From: Blastobasis lacticolella
Taxonomy: Eukaryota; Arthropoda; Insecta; Lepidoptera; Blastobasidae
Length of the DNA stretch: 64,000 nucleotides
Assembly (NCBI GenBank): GCA_905147135.1
Contig: LR990060.1
Span: 13,594,001-13,658,000, forward strand
Direction: 5' to 3'
The position numbers and the translations under genes were made by a program. Position 1 is the stretch's first letter; every line of letters starts with the position of its first letter. Under the pieces are notes generated by a model that worked only from the letters and a program-made list of their open reading frames with translations, did no database searches and had not been told where the DNA came from. Positions 22,062 to 32,462 of this stretch are shown piece by piece.

Positions 22062-22486
22062 GTGCGAGTTAAAGTCGCTGAAAGGCCAAGGTTGAAATTT
22101 TTGGCGTTATGCAAAAACAGAGATCTTAAAATAGAATATAATAGCATGATTTCATCGTGGTTTAATTTGCATGAATTTGCTCCCAGGAGCTCCACAAGCT
22201 TGTTCCATCGTGCCCTTTTTATTATCGAACAACGAGGGGGACAAAATATGGTAGACGTCCCACCATCTCGTACTAAGCGTTTTGCGTCCACTTTTCTTAT
22301 GCGCACTGCAAAGGACTGGAACTTTCTGCCTGAGCCACTGTTCCCCGATACGTATAACCTTGGGGTCTTCAAATCAAGAGTGAATAGGTATCTTCTAGGC
22401 AAGCATGCTACATCCTCTTCGTCGCTTTCTATCAGGTGAGTTGAGGTTAAATGCAAAACTATTGATAATAAAAAAAAAAAAAAAAT
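22062..22486 (+). pseudogene. Non-LTR ORF2 C-terminal fragment with poly(A)
   Basis: The open frame encodes FASTFLMRTAKDWNFLPE, then FPDTYNLGVFKSRVNRYL, the C-terminal pattern of the same RT family as 38003, and stops at 22439. A 15-A run at 22470-22485 marks the 3' end. The Met at the start of the frame is incidental. Confidence 0.65.
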
Positions 22487-22499
22487 AGAAAGAATTGTA

Positions 22500-22880
22500 G
22501 GCAGATGTTATGGACGTACACACTCATGCCCATATCCCATAGGGGCAGGCAGAGACTATCGAGATCCTGTCCTAGGATTGTCCTGACACACCTCTGGTTT
22601 CTTTTTTTTTTGCGCCCTACGCAAAGGAAATGGGCACCCTCCGAGCTCCGGTATAGCGCTTGGGAGGGAGGAGGTGAACTCTCATGAGTACCAGCCGGCC
22701 GGCCGACTCGCCTGAAAACCTAGGCGCATACGTAATAAACACCCCCCGGAAGGGCTTTTCAGGTTTCATCGGATGCGACACCCCGTAGGGACGGAGTGCG
22801 CTCACACCACAACAGTTACCGCTTATATACCATCAGGAGAACTGTCTAGTCGTTTGTCAAGGAATCTGCCAAGAGGTACT
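22500..22880. other. GC-rich unidentified stretch
   Basis: Much higher GC than its neighbours (CCGGCCGGCCGACTCGCC near 22692). It looks like transposon material but was not placed in a family. The following 22881-23500 is AT-rich with nothing recognised. Confidence 0.35.
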
Positions 22881-23504
22881 GAAATGCCCCAATGCCATGT
22901 GTCTCAAGAAGTTTAGAACTAAGTATCTAAGGTACAGCAAAAAATAATAACTAGAGTTTCCATATATAGGTAGTACTTATAATATATTGGGTCCTTATTT
23001 ATGAAATTGCCATTTTTTTGGCAATTACAAGTTAACTCAAATATTTTTTATCCCACACAAATTAAAAATATTTGAGCAAATGTCTTATTGTCAGAAAATA
23101 CAACATATCAATAGAAAATAGAGTATGTTTACATGTCACTAAAATTGAATCAAATTATTTTCTCAGGTTTTTATAAGGGTTGGAAAATACCCTTTACATT
23201 TGTCGTCAGTTCTGTTCCGTCTCTTTATTCCGTCTCCGCTTGATGTAATTTTAAAAAGGGTAGGTAGCTATCAAAATGAAATGATTAGCGCCAGTTAGAT
23301 TAATGTTGTCATATTATAACTACACAGTTGTATCGTAATCAGATTGGTCATTTCCGTTCCTTCATTTCCATACCTTTAGTTTAGTAGGTAGGTATCTATC
23401 TTAGTTTAAATTTAAACTAGCTTTTTTTTGTTTTCCTTTCTGTAAATTATTATTTTTTAATAAAACAACAATTTACACAGAGAAAAACAAAAACATTCTC
23501 CATG

Positions 23505-23567
23505 ATAACAGCCCATAAAAGACCACTCCACGACTTAGGTATCTCCCATGAAAGAAAAGGTTATTGA
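23505..23567 (-). repeat. SINE A, 3' end fragment
   Basis: CATGATAACAGCCCATAAAAG and CCACGACTTAGG are the inverted tail of SINE A. The 23568-23870 stretch that follows is A-rich and then GC-rich, and was not placed in a family. Confidence 0.55.
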
Positions 23568-23894
23568 AAGTAAGAGAAAAAGAAAGAACATTTATTGACA
23601 CAAACAACAACATTACAACATAAAAAAATACAATAAACCAAAAAGACATAAAAAGAACACAATTATTAAAACAAAATACATGCGGAGACTATACAGTGCC
23701 GATGTATATACCCACTTGATCTTTGTATTTGTTGTGAAGTGTTGTGGTGGTGTGTTTGTGCAAAAAGGACCTCACTCAGCATTATGCCTCGGCGTGGACA
23801 AGAGCGCTGGTTTTCAGTGAGACCTGCTGAGCGAGGCACGGACAAATGTACATAACATATATGGGATACAAATATACACGCAATACCACTACTA

Positions 23895-24152
23895 TGGCCG
23901 TGTGGTGTCCGGCAGAGTAGAATAGCACCAACCCCTTACACTCATGGGTGTCGTACAAGGCGACTAATGTTTTCGAGGCAAAAGATCAAACGTCTCCGTA
24001 GTCTGGAAAATGGGCAGCAGCATTTTCCATTGTTATATTTAAACACTGCGATCTCCAACCCGCCTGCCAAGCGTGGAGATTATGGCAATAACCTCCCCTT
24101 TCGTGGGAGAGGCCCTAAGTCCTGCAGTGGACTGTTACGGGCTGTGATGATG
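23895..24152 (+). repeat. SINE A, full-length with 13-bp target duplication
   Basis: Perfect direct repeats AATACCACTACTA at 23882-23894 and 24153-24165 bound a copy beginning TGGCCGTGTGGTG and ending GGCTGTGATGATG. This fixes the family's ends. Confidence 0.9.
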
Positions 24153-24179
24153 AATACCACTACTAACTACTAATACTAT

Positions 24180-24692
24180 TGCTATAATCTCCACGCTTTG
24201 GAGGCTGGTTGGAGATAGCTGTGTTATAAATATAACAATAGAAAACGCTGCTGCCTATTTTCCAGCCTACAGAGACTCTAGATCTTTTGCCTCGAAAACA
24301 TTAGTTACCTTGTACGACACCCGCGAATCCTACGGATGAGGAGATCCGCAAGCGAACCAAGGTCACCGACATAGCCCTAAACTGCCAGGCTAAAGTGGCA
24401 GTGGGCAGGGCGCATAGCGCGAAGAATAGGTGGCCGATGAGGCAATAAAGTTCTCGAGTGGCGACCACGTACCGGAAGACGCAGCGTGGGCCTCCCACAA
24501 GGGGGACTTGGTAAAGATCGCAGGCACCAGCTGGATCCGGAAGCCACAGAATGGGCCTTTGTGGACCGTTCTGGGGAAGGTCTAAGCCCAGCAGTGGGCG
24601 TCTTTCGGCTGATATGACGACGATTATGACGACACCCATGAGTGTAAGGGGTTGGTGCTATTATACTCTGCCGGAAACCACACGGCCAACTT
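24180..24692 (-). repeat. SINE A, split by an RTE tail
   Basis: The two parts, 24180-24322 and 24629-24692 (ending CACACGGCC), are adjacent in intact copies. The RTE piece 24323-24628 sits between direct repeats ACGACACCC. Confidence 0.8.
24323..24628 (+). mobile_element. RTE 3' fragment inserted in SINE A, 9-bp target duplication
   Basis: Matches the end of the RTE frame at 32472 (GAGGAGATCCGCAAGCGAAC; AAGCCCAGCAGTGGGCGTC). It finishes with GGCTGATATGACGACG. Direct repeats ACGACACCC occur at 24314-24322 and 24629-24637. This is a typical severe 5' truncation. Confidence 0.8.
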
Positions 24693-25397
24693 ACTTATCT
24701 ATAAAGTAATGCAATTTATTACTGTAATCACGCTCCCATCGAAGTGAACGCACGCGTCGTCCATTCACTGACCGAGTGATTCATTCAGTCCTTGTTGCCA
24801 CACAGCGCTATCTATTTACACAAACGCAGCCAATATCGGCCTCTGCCGGATTTGTTATCTAACTTGTTTAACGATGGGAAAATTTATTTCGGTTCCAGTG
24901 TTTTGTATTTGATATCAAGTTCTCTTGTTGCATGAAAGAGAGCTGACTGAAAAAAAATTATGTGGTACAAAGACGACCTACCGCAGTCACTATGCCGGTA
25001 ATACTCCCCATTCAATAATTGCCACTGCTACAACTCCTATTTAGTCACCAGGATCTATAGCGGCGACCTCCTGAGTTTTGTGGCATGATGCCTGAGAACA
25101 AACTAATACCCACTGGCTGGAAACAGGAAACAAAAAGTAAGAAGTAGCTACATATAAAACATTTAACTCTAAATCGGTCTGCCAATCATAGGACCTCGGG
25201 TACGATTCAGGCAGGGCAGATTTTGAAATGATGAATAAGAACATTTTTTTGTTGTTATTACGGGGTAAAATTAATAAATCCATAGTCTCTGCCTACCCCA
25301 CCTGTGGGACACATCCATGAGCTTTATGTATGTATATATTAAGGGGGCATTAGTCCTCTTCCACTTTCGCGTACGTTCCAGTTTTTTTAATAAATAG

Positions 25398-25431
25398 CCG
25401 TGCTGTAAGTATTTGACTACTTACAGCACGG
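25398..25431. other. Perfect 14-bp hairpin
   Basis: CCGTGCTGTAAGTA at 25398-25411 is complementary to TACTTACAGCACGG at 25418-25431 with a 6-base loop (TTTGAC). Function unknown. The surrounding 24693-25880 shows no gene. Confidence 0.7.
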
Positions 25432-25887
25432 AAAAAGTACTAGAAATAGTACAATCACTCTGGCCTTAAAGGTGGAGGTAGTTAGGAAGAAATTCCGACT
25501 GGCACAAACTACACGCTGATGCTCCCTAGGCATCGACTGGTCTACCTTTCGGAGATCATGCTATTCAAGACTGGTCCCAAGACAAGGCGTCATGCGAACC
25601 GTATCGACTGATGCATTGTTTCCAACATTAAGGAGCTGGGCCCGGTGCCCCTCCAACAGTGTGTGCTCCTCGGAGGTTTTCATCCGTCCCTCAGCAAACG
25701 GAGGAGAGTTGTAGGTCGGAAGGGAGGCGACCAGAATAGATATTACAGAGATATTTCTCTTCAACATCTTTATTTTTATACCTACATCTATTAATAAATT
25801 GCACACACGGAAACTTACTGTGGGTACAACTGAAGTTACGTAGGTATTCAGCCCATATAATAGCTGAAAGCTATGCTAAGCTAAGCT

Positions 25888-26142
25888 GGCCGTGTGGTGT
25901 CCGGCAGAGTAGAATAGCACCAACTCCTTACACTCGTGGGTGTCGTACAAGGCGACTAATGTTTTCCAGGCAAAAGATCTAAGAGTCTCCGTAGGCCGGA
26001 AAATGGGCAGCAGCGTTTTCCATTGTTATATTTATAACACTGCGATCTCCAACCCGCCTGCCAAGCGTGGAGATTATGGCAATAACCTCCCCTGTCGCGG
26101 GAGAGGCCCTAAGTCCTGCAGTGGAATGTTATGGGCTCTGAT
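25888..26142 (+). repeat. SINE A, near full-length
   Basis: It starts GGCCGTGTGGTGTCCGG and ends TGTTATGGGCTCTGATTC, lacking the GAT tail. The following 26143-26990 shows no recognised gene. Confidence 0.75.
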
Positions 26143-26989
26143 TCATAGGTTAAGCATAACAATGGCGCTAATGTGTGCGTACACTAAGGACTACGAGAGT
26201 TTGCTGACAGGTGATGGCGCTGTTTTGTGTACTGTGGCTGAACTTGACATTGTCAGTGTCAGTCAAATTTAGTTCTACTTTCATCCGGGCGCAAAGTCTT
26301 GTGGCCGTCACTCTACTTTCACACTGTAACTGGCGTCACAGCGTGGTAGCGGTCATGTACAGTAAATTACATTGTCAAGAATATGTCGTAGCTTGCATTC
26401 TTCATTTCTTCACTTCTCTTTAGTGAAGAATGGCGCCCGTATGTTCTTTAGGTCCGTGGCTGGAAGCGATAAGCCGCCAACAGGGGGTCTAAAAAGGCCA
26501 CATATTAATTTGTCACAAAGTTATCCAGTATTAGCCGCCGGATCAGATAAGATTGTTGCACTCTAATATAAATCATAATTTCAAACGCTAATTTGGCCTT
26601 TTCAGATCCCCGGTGCGCAACCAAAGATATTGGATATAGCCAATTTCTTTGGGCGCATCGTTTCTCATCGCGGGAAGACTATGTTAAGCATAGGGCATAA
26701 GTGTAAAGGGCTGATGTTGGTGTTGTATAGAAGTCGGTTAGTAATGGTATTAAGAGCAGTCCGATTTACTACATAACCGCGTTTGTTCACACGAGATTCC
26801 TATGAAAACGAAGTAAAAATCAACTTACGACTTAGATAGATAGATTAGATATACCCAAGTATTTTCCGCAAATCGACGACCTTGCGCCTCTTTTACGTGA
26901 GGGTAGAAATTATGGTTTGGATAACACTAATGTTCCTGCCAACCTAATAATAATTCCTCTAGAAAATTCAAGAGACTCTTCAGCTTCTG

Positions 26990-27330
26990 GAAGATCACCG
27001 AGAGGTTGGTTGTCCTAGAATAGATTTGAATATTTTTATTGCGTAAAATGTGGTAAATTTTGGCCTCGAAAAAGATGGCACGAAGATTTAGCGGCGTATA
27101 CGAAAGAGTGGAGAGACCTGGCAACAAATAGGTCTGAGTAGAAAAATGAGAGAGAGGCCTTTGCCCCGCAGCAGGACACCGACGGCTCCTAAATAAAATG
27201 TAGTTTACAATATAACCTATATACTTAGACCTATATGGAGCCATGCCACTGCATTTGAGCAGGGCATGGGTAGCTGTTTCTTCTTCCCCTAGGCATGCTC
27301 TGCACACGGGGACTTAGGAACGACTGATAT
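26990..27330 (-). pseudogene. Non-LTR ORF2 C-terminal fragment with Cys/His motif
   Basis: Minus-strand sequence encodes CRACLGEEETATHALLKC, the CCHC-like motif near the C-terminus of many insect non-LTR ORF2 proteins, then a further open stretch to 26927. A stop lies just ahead of the motif. No RT domain remains. Confidence 0.6.
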
Positions 27331-27337
27331 ATATGTC

Positions 27338-28094
27338 ATCTGGTTCCATCAGCCATTTAATGAGAAGGCCAGCCCTTTTATTAAACGCCGGCATTCAATT
27401 GAGTGGCTAAAGGACAACTAGCCAGTTAGTTGAAAGTAACGTTTAGCTACTTGGTTGAACGTTATTTAGCCGTTTCGTTATGAAGATAAAGATGGTTGGT
27501 TAGGTTAGGTTAGACCTTGACTATGAGTTCGTAACTTAAATGATAACCTTACTTAACATAAAAAAGAACTAATTAATCACTTTTATTTGATAAAGAAATT
27601 GTTAGTGGCTACAAATTCAGTAAGTATATAACTAATTGTATTGCGAGTCCCTATAACACTTATAGTATTTAACACAATGAAATCTTTAAACTCATAACTT
27701 ATTCACTACTTGTAACTATGTAGGAGGAATTTTCTTATTTTATAATATTAACAATTATAATATGTACGGAACTTTGGCATGCATTTATGTTTCCAATTAT
27801 AAGTATAAAAAGAAAATAAACAAATTAAGTTTACTTAATTCTTTCTTAAAAACATGTAGGCAGCACACTTTAAATATAGTTCAAACAAAAAATATACAAA
27901 AACATTTTAAACTAAATTTAAATCACCTGCCTGATTTTACGTCAGCCGTCTCCAAAGGGCTAGCTTACTATAAGCCAACTAGTTAAAAGTTGACTGTTTC
28001 TAGATCACTCAACGATCTGCCTAGATAATTAATTTAACGCCGGCGTTTAATAAACGGACTGGCCTTCTAATTAAATGGCTGATTTAACCAGATG
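27338..28094. mobile_element. DNA element with ~55-bp terminal inverted repeats
   Basis: The left end CATCTGGTTCCATCAGCC...ACGCCGGC (27338-27392) matches, inverted, the right end 28040-28094 (GCCGGCGTTTAATAAACGG...AACCAGATG) with about six mismatches. The interior is AT-rich without a transposase frame, so it is a MITE-like element of about 757 bp. No convincing target duplication was found; the true ends may be a few bases inside. Confidence 0.7.
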
Positions 28095-28325
28095 GCTGCA
28101 ACATATAGATAAGTGTGTGCAATGGTCACGCATGCAGCACATGGGAATCTCGATAATTTAATCCTAATTTCGTGATAGCCGTATGGTTTACAATCAGTTG
28201 GTTTTACTCTTTTTATCTGTGTCATGCGACAGTTGCGTGGTTTTCATTCAAAAAACGATGTGCTTGTACGTATTAACATTTCTGTAGGATCATCAATACC
28301 TTATTATCTTGACTAAGGTCACCGA

Positions 28326-28727
28326 TAGGGTTGCCACCTTTTTTTTTGGAGAGTATTTTTCTTTTTTAATATCAAAAATATATAGTACTTTAGGAAATTC
28401 ATGTAAAAATATAGTACGCAATTATTTATATTATTAGGTACTTAATAATTATTCCAAATATATTTTTGGTAGCTATTGGCTTTGACCAACAAATGCAACA
28501 ATTTGGTTTCTTCCTACCCCTACAGGAACAAGGCGTGACGATGAATGTTTCCTTTTGAAACTTTCCGGGGATGTGCTCCTATTACAATTTAATATAAAAA
28601 CGTTCGGAAGTTGTATTATCGATCAAAATATAGTACTTTTCGTAGTATATTGTTTTTCTATAATCTATAGTACAACTGTCTAAAATATAGTACGATACTA
28701 TATATTATAGTACGGGTGGCAACCCTA
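28326..28727. mobile_element. hAT-type MITE, 402 bp, perfect TIRs and 8-bp TSD
   Basis: The termini are exact 13-bp inverted repeats TAGGGTTGCCACC and GGTGGCAACCCTA. Perfect 8-bp direct repeats GTCACCGA flank it at 28318-28325 and 28728-28735. An 8-bp duplication with TAGGG ends is the hAT signature. There is no transposase; the interior repeats the motif ATAGTAC several times near both ends. Confidence 0.9.
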
Positions 28728-28799
28728 GTCACCGATAATCTCATACAATATTTCATGTGTAATCGTAAAACTTTTCAATGTCGTATCAGCTTGGGAAAA

Positions 28800-28982
28800 T
28801 TACTGCAGGAAGATAATTTCCAAGAATGATATTTCGTGACAGGAACTTTCTTGAGAAGCGTTGCGCGACCGCCACTCATCTAGGTGGTATGGATGGAACT
28901 TTAATTTGTGGCGGGTAGTATGGTGAGGAAACTCGGCAGCAGGTACCAGCCCAAACAACCGCAAAGAACCTACATATCCCTG
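28800..28982 (-). pseudogene. Jockey/CR1-type ORF2 fragment
   Basis: The minus strand encodes GSLRLFGLVPAAEFPHHTTR followed by FHPYHLDEWRSRNA, the segment after the HRTTR motif of the same broad family as 20790. It lies head to head with the fragment at 28983. Confidence 0.6.
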
Positions 28983-29306
28983 TGATATACACGGGAAAAG
29001 ATGCACATTGCACAATTCAACAGTTGCACGACCTCATTCCGCTGGCCCCTTTCCGCCATCGGGAGACGCGATCCGGGCAAACGCTTCGTCCTTATGTAGT
29101 GGATCTTCCATCTATTCGCACCTTAATAATGCGTATAAGGAATGGAACGCATGACCCGTCAGTGTGTACCCTGATCATTATAATCTAGACCCCTTCAAGG
29201 CCAGAGTGCATAGGCGGTTTCTAGAGAGGCATGCTCCATCATCGGCCGCGTCACTTACCATCAGGTGAGATGGCGGTTAAATGCCTAGTTTAATAAAAAA
29301 AAAAAA
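28983..29306 (+). pseudogene. CR1/Jockey-type ORF2 end with A-rich tail
   Basis: Encodes [20 protein letters not shown] and LRPYVVDLPSIRT. Broken frames continue to the FKARVHRRFLERHAPS-like end, a TCAGGTGAGATGG tail and an A run at 29291-29306. Same family as 38003 and 57930. The stretch 29307-29739 has no recognised feature. Confidence 0.65.
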
Positions 29307-29739
29307 AAGAAATCTAGACGCAACTCGTACCTAGACAACTATTATTTTATCTGTGATCGTAGATATAATACATACACTCATACGCACGCAGGCACAAAAA
29401 CATACAAAATCTCTCTTTTACACATACAGAGAGAGAAATGTACAGACATGATACATACATATATTAGGGCGCTGCATCAGTTTTGTCGTAGATACTGTGT
29501 GAAATTTTTTTTTCTCGTAATTGACACCACTTGCAGTAATACTGGTCTTCATACGTGTAAACCAGGTAATGACGCTCCAATATGCTTCTGACACATAGCC
29601 GCATGTCTCCTCAGAAGCTCCTATTTGCTCCTCATCTAAATCTTATTTTAAGAGTGGTAGGGCATAGCGGGGTATCTCGTTCTAATTGACTGGGGAAGTA
29701 CCTCTACCTTATAGAATACCGCAGCTAAACAATACTCTT

Positions 29740-29976
29740 TTAAATGGTATTGTGTTTTTGCCGGTGGATAAAGTCTCCAGTGCTTAATGGGGTGGAGATT
29801 TGGGAAACTGTGACTTTAGCTGTGGGCATTTGCCTTTTTGCTGCCAGAACAACGTGTATAGAGGTGGCCAACGCGTCGGCGATACTCTTGGTGTTGCTAA
29901 TGTCTATAGGCAGTGGTGACCACTTCCGATCAGGTGGCCCGCTTGCTTGTTTGCCTGCCGTACGTCATAAAAAAAA
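29740..29976 (+). repeat. CR1-type 3' tail (family F)
   Basis: Ends GATCAGGTGGCCCGCTTGC, TTGTTTGCCTGCCG and an A run, as at 21540 and 46070. Confidence 0.6.
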
Positions 29977-30053
29977 CTCGAAAACTTGCGTCCTTTGAGT
30001 TGTTTTTTTACACAAGGGAATAGTGCAAAATCGCATGTGATTATCTTATCTTT

Positions 30054-30124
30054 CAAATTCTGGATCATGGTCGTGGCGGACCCGCGTGCGCGAGAGCACA
30101 ACTAGAACATTAACGTAGAGATGA
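30054..30124 (+). repeat. SINE B tail fragment
   Basis: TCTGGATCATGGTC and GAGAGCACAACTAGAACATT correspond to the last 70 bp of SINE B. Confidence 0.6.
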
Positions 30125-30268
30125 CTACGAATAGTGCAAAGTCGTTTGGCGCTAGCTCCGGAGTATATATAAGGATTCCAGCAATTTGATTCCAGGTTAG
30201 TGCAAATAGTCCGTATGTGAAATAAAATTGATAAAGCGTGAGTATTATGGTAAATTCTGTATTTATTT

Positions 30269-30436
30269 AGATCGACCGTCTTCTTTCTTTACCATATCAT
30301 GAGACCAAGTCACACGCTGGTCCCTCAGCACGTCTGTCATCAAGGTATCCTGAGGCAACAAAAATTCTGTAGTTTCGGAATCCGATGAATAGTTGGTGCC
30401 CGGTGTCTCGCCGGAGTGAGCCCTCGTACGCGCTGA
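30269..30436 (-). other. Short open stretch of unknown origin
   Basis: One minus-strand frame encodes about 50 residues with an acidic, polar composition (NYSSDSETTEFLLPQD) and ends DMVKKEDGRSK before a stop. It resembles real protein more than random AT-rich sequence, but no family was recognised. A possible AG acceptor lies just upstream. It could be a host exon remnant or a transposon tail. Confidence 0.3.
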
Positions 30437-30554
30437 TCGGTCTGCATGCGTCGCCCCCTACCTGGATGAGCTCGCTTAACTTCCCTTTGTTTTCCGGTAG
30501 ATTTTTGACTTTTGAAAAGAGATAAATTAACGTAATCCTAATTCAATAAATACT

Positions 30555-30880
30555 TTTTTATTTTCCCCTTAACTTGAGGGTTTTATCGATCTGTCGATAT
30601 GTTACACGTCGGTCTTCATCCAATAGTTTTTGTATAGTTTCAATGTTATTATCAGTAGTCACTACTATCGGTCTCCCGGACCTTGCATCATCCTCTAAGG
30701 TAAAATGCCGCGATTGAATGAAGGTAAGAATGCCGCCGTTCTATGGTCCTCAGAGACGGACACGTTTGCCTCAGTGCACTACTTATTTCCTCGAAACATA
30801 TTTGTTTAGTCAAGTCACGCTTAAAGTTATACGAAATAATTACATAAATGTCATAACGAGAAATGAAGCCCGCCATTTTT
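30555..30880 (-). pseudogene. mariner-type transposase N-terminal fragment
   Basis: Mariner transposases cut and paste elements at TA sites; the N-terminus holds two helix-turn-helix units. The minus strand encodes FKRDLTKQICFEEISSALRQ and TCPSLRTI (first unit). After a frame change it encodes FTLEDDARSGRPIVV and LLDEDRRVTYRQIDKTLK (linker and second unit). It ends in a stop at about 30556. The catalytic D,D residues are absent. Confidence 0.75.
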
Positions 30881-31257
30881 ATTACTCAATTAATTTAAAT
30901 AACCGAACAAACGACTCCTTGCCGCTTTTGTTTTTACTTTTTTTTAATTATTAGATTTTATGGCTGTGGCCTCCATTCACAATATTATGATATGTAGTTT
31001 GCATACGCCAAAACTAATTTAGCGCTCTACGTAACATACCACTTTACGAACTTTGTTTCTTATCCCTTGGACTCGGGTAATCATGTTATCATAATCATCC
31101 ACGTTGCTCGGTTTTGGTCTGTAAAAATATAAGTAATAATATAATAAATAATATTTTCGTAAAAACCAGTTACTAATACAGATAGTATACATCAGTATTT
31201 TCAAATCTTACAAAGGTAAGATAAGTACCTAATAATAAACAACACTTTGATATTTTC

Positions 31258-31560
31258 CATCTTTTTATACGGCGCGGAAATCTGGACGCTGAAAAAGTTA
31301 GACCGCTCACGCATTGACGCGTTTGAGATGTTGTTTTGGCGAAGGATGCTGCAGATACCTTGGATAGCATATCGGAAAAATGCATCCATACTTTCCGAAC
31401 TCCAAGTATAAACCCGGTTCTCCACCATCTGTCTTTGGAGAGTCTTTGATTTATTTTGTCATATCGCCAGAGAGAGCGGCCAGATGCTTAAAATCTGTGT
31501 CTGACGGGCAAAGGATTACTGTCGAGAGGCCGAAGTCCTATGCGCTGATCGAATCAAATT
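31258..31560 (+). pseudogene. RTE-type ORF C-terminal fragment
   Basis: Encodes LYGAEIWTLKKLDRSRIDAF and WRRMLQIPWIAYRKN before an in-frame stop, then broken continuation. This matches the segment after the RT domain in RTE-like proteins, of a different subfamily from 32472. Confidence 0.7.
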
Positions 31561-32072
31561 CGCTCAACACTAAACACAACTTGTACAACCTATTTAACAG
31601 TAAAATTTGGACTCCTTTAAGAACAAAGTGAATAGGCCATAGGCTGTTTCTAGACAGACATGGGGTAGGGTTGCGTGTTTGTCGGTCTTCTACAGGTTGC
31701 ATTTTGGAGAGTGTGCGAAGCAGTTGCACGACCTCATTCCGCCGGCCCCGCCCCGCCATCGGGAAACGCGATCCGGGCGAGGGCTTCATCCTTATGTTGT
31801 AGATGATCTAGCTATCCACACGAGCTGCTTTAGTACAACCAGGCCAAGGAATGGGACGTGTTACCTGCGAGTGTGTTCCCTGATAATTATAATCTAGACA
31901 CCTTCAAGGCTAGAGTGAATAGGCTGTTCCTAGTCAGTATTCGTCACTTACAACCAGGTGCGATGGCGATCAAATGCCTAGCCTGTCTAATTAAAAAAAA
32001 CATGCTCCACTTTGGCAGCATCGTCACTTCCCATCAGGTAAGATGGGAAGCTGTTTAGTTTATTATAAAAAA
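31560..32072 (+). pseudogene. CR1/Jockey-type ORF2 end fragments, two or three tails in tandem
   Basis: A short tail piece (31560-31670) is followed by a longer one: [37 protein letters not shown] and, in other frames, [15 protein letters not shown]. The TTACAACCAGGTGCGATGG tail ends near 32005. Another tail copy (CCCATCAGGTAAGATGG) ends with an A run at about 32072. Confidence 0.6.
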
Positions 32073-32146
32073 ACACTTGCTTGATATAGAAGTATCTAAG
32101 TGCTGCAGAACAGCATCACACAAGCCGCAAGCCAACCACACCGATT

Positions 32147-32462
32147 CAATTCAATTCAGAAATTCATTATTGAGTAGGACATTAAATATCTCTTTCAATC
32201 GTCAAACAGGAGGAAAGTAGAAGGAAACACACATTGACGTGGTGGCCACTCCAGGACCGGAGCACCACACCCTACGCCGATAACCGTGTGTCCAACAATA
32301 CCAGACAGACACGGTCAGTGCCCTACAATGCGCGACATAATATATAGCTATATTATATTTAAGAAAAAGCCACCAAAAACTACAGCAAGAGTAAGCCAGT
32401 CCACCAAAGCAGCACCCGTTCACGAGTATAACGCAGGGCCCCGCCATCGTCCAATCCAACCT
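32147..32462. repeat. Repeat G, copy flanking the RTE element
   Basis: Shares AGGACATTAAATATCTCTTTC, CTACAGCAAGAGTAAGCCAG and CAGCACCCGTTCACGAGTAT with 54180-54506 over its whole length. No coding frame was recognised. The RTE tail begins at its right end. Confidence 0.65.

Noticed and set aside
24301..24639. Minus-strand 112-codon frame
   Set aside because: It is the antisense shadow of the RTE 3' end.
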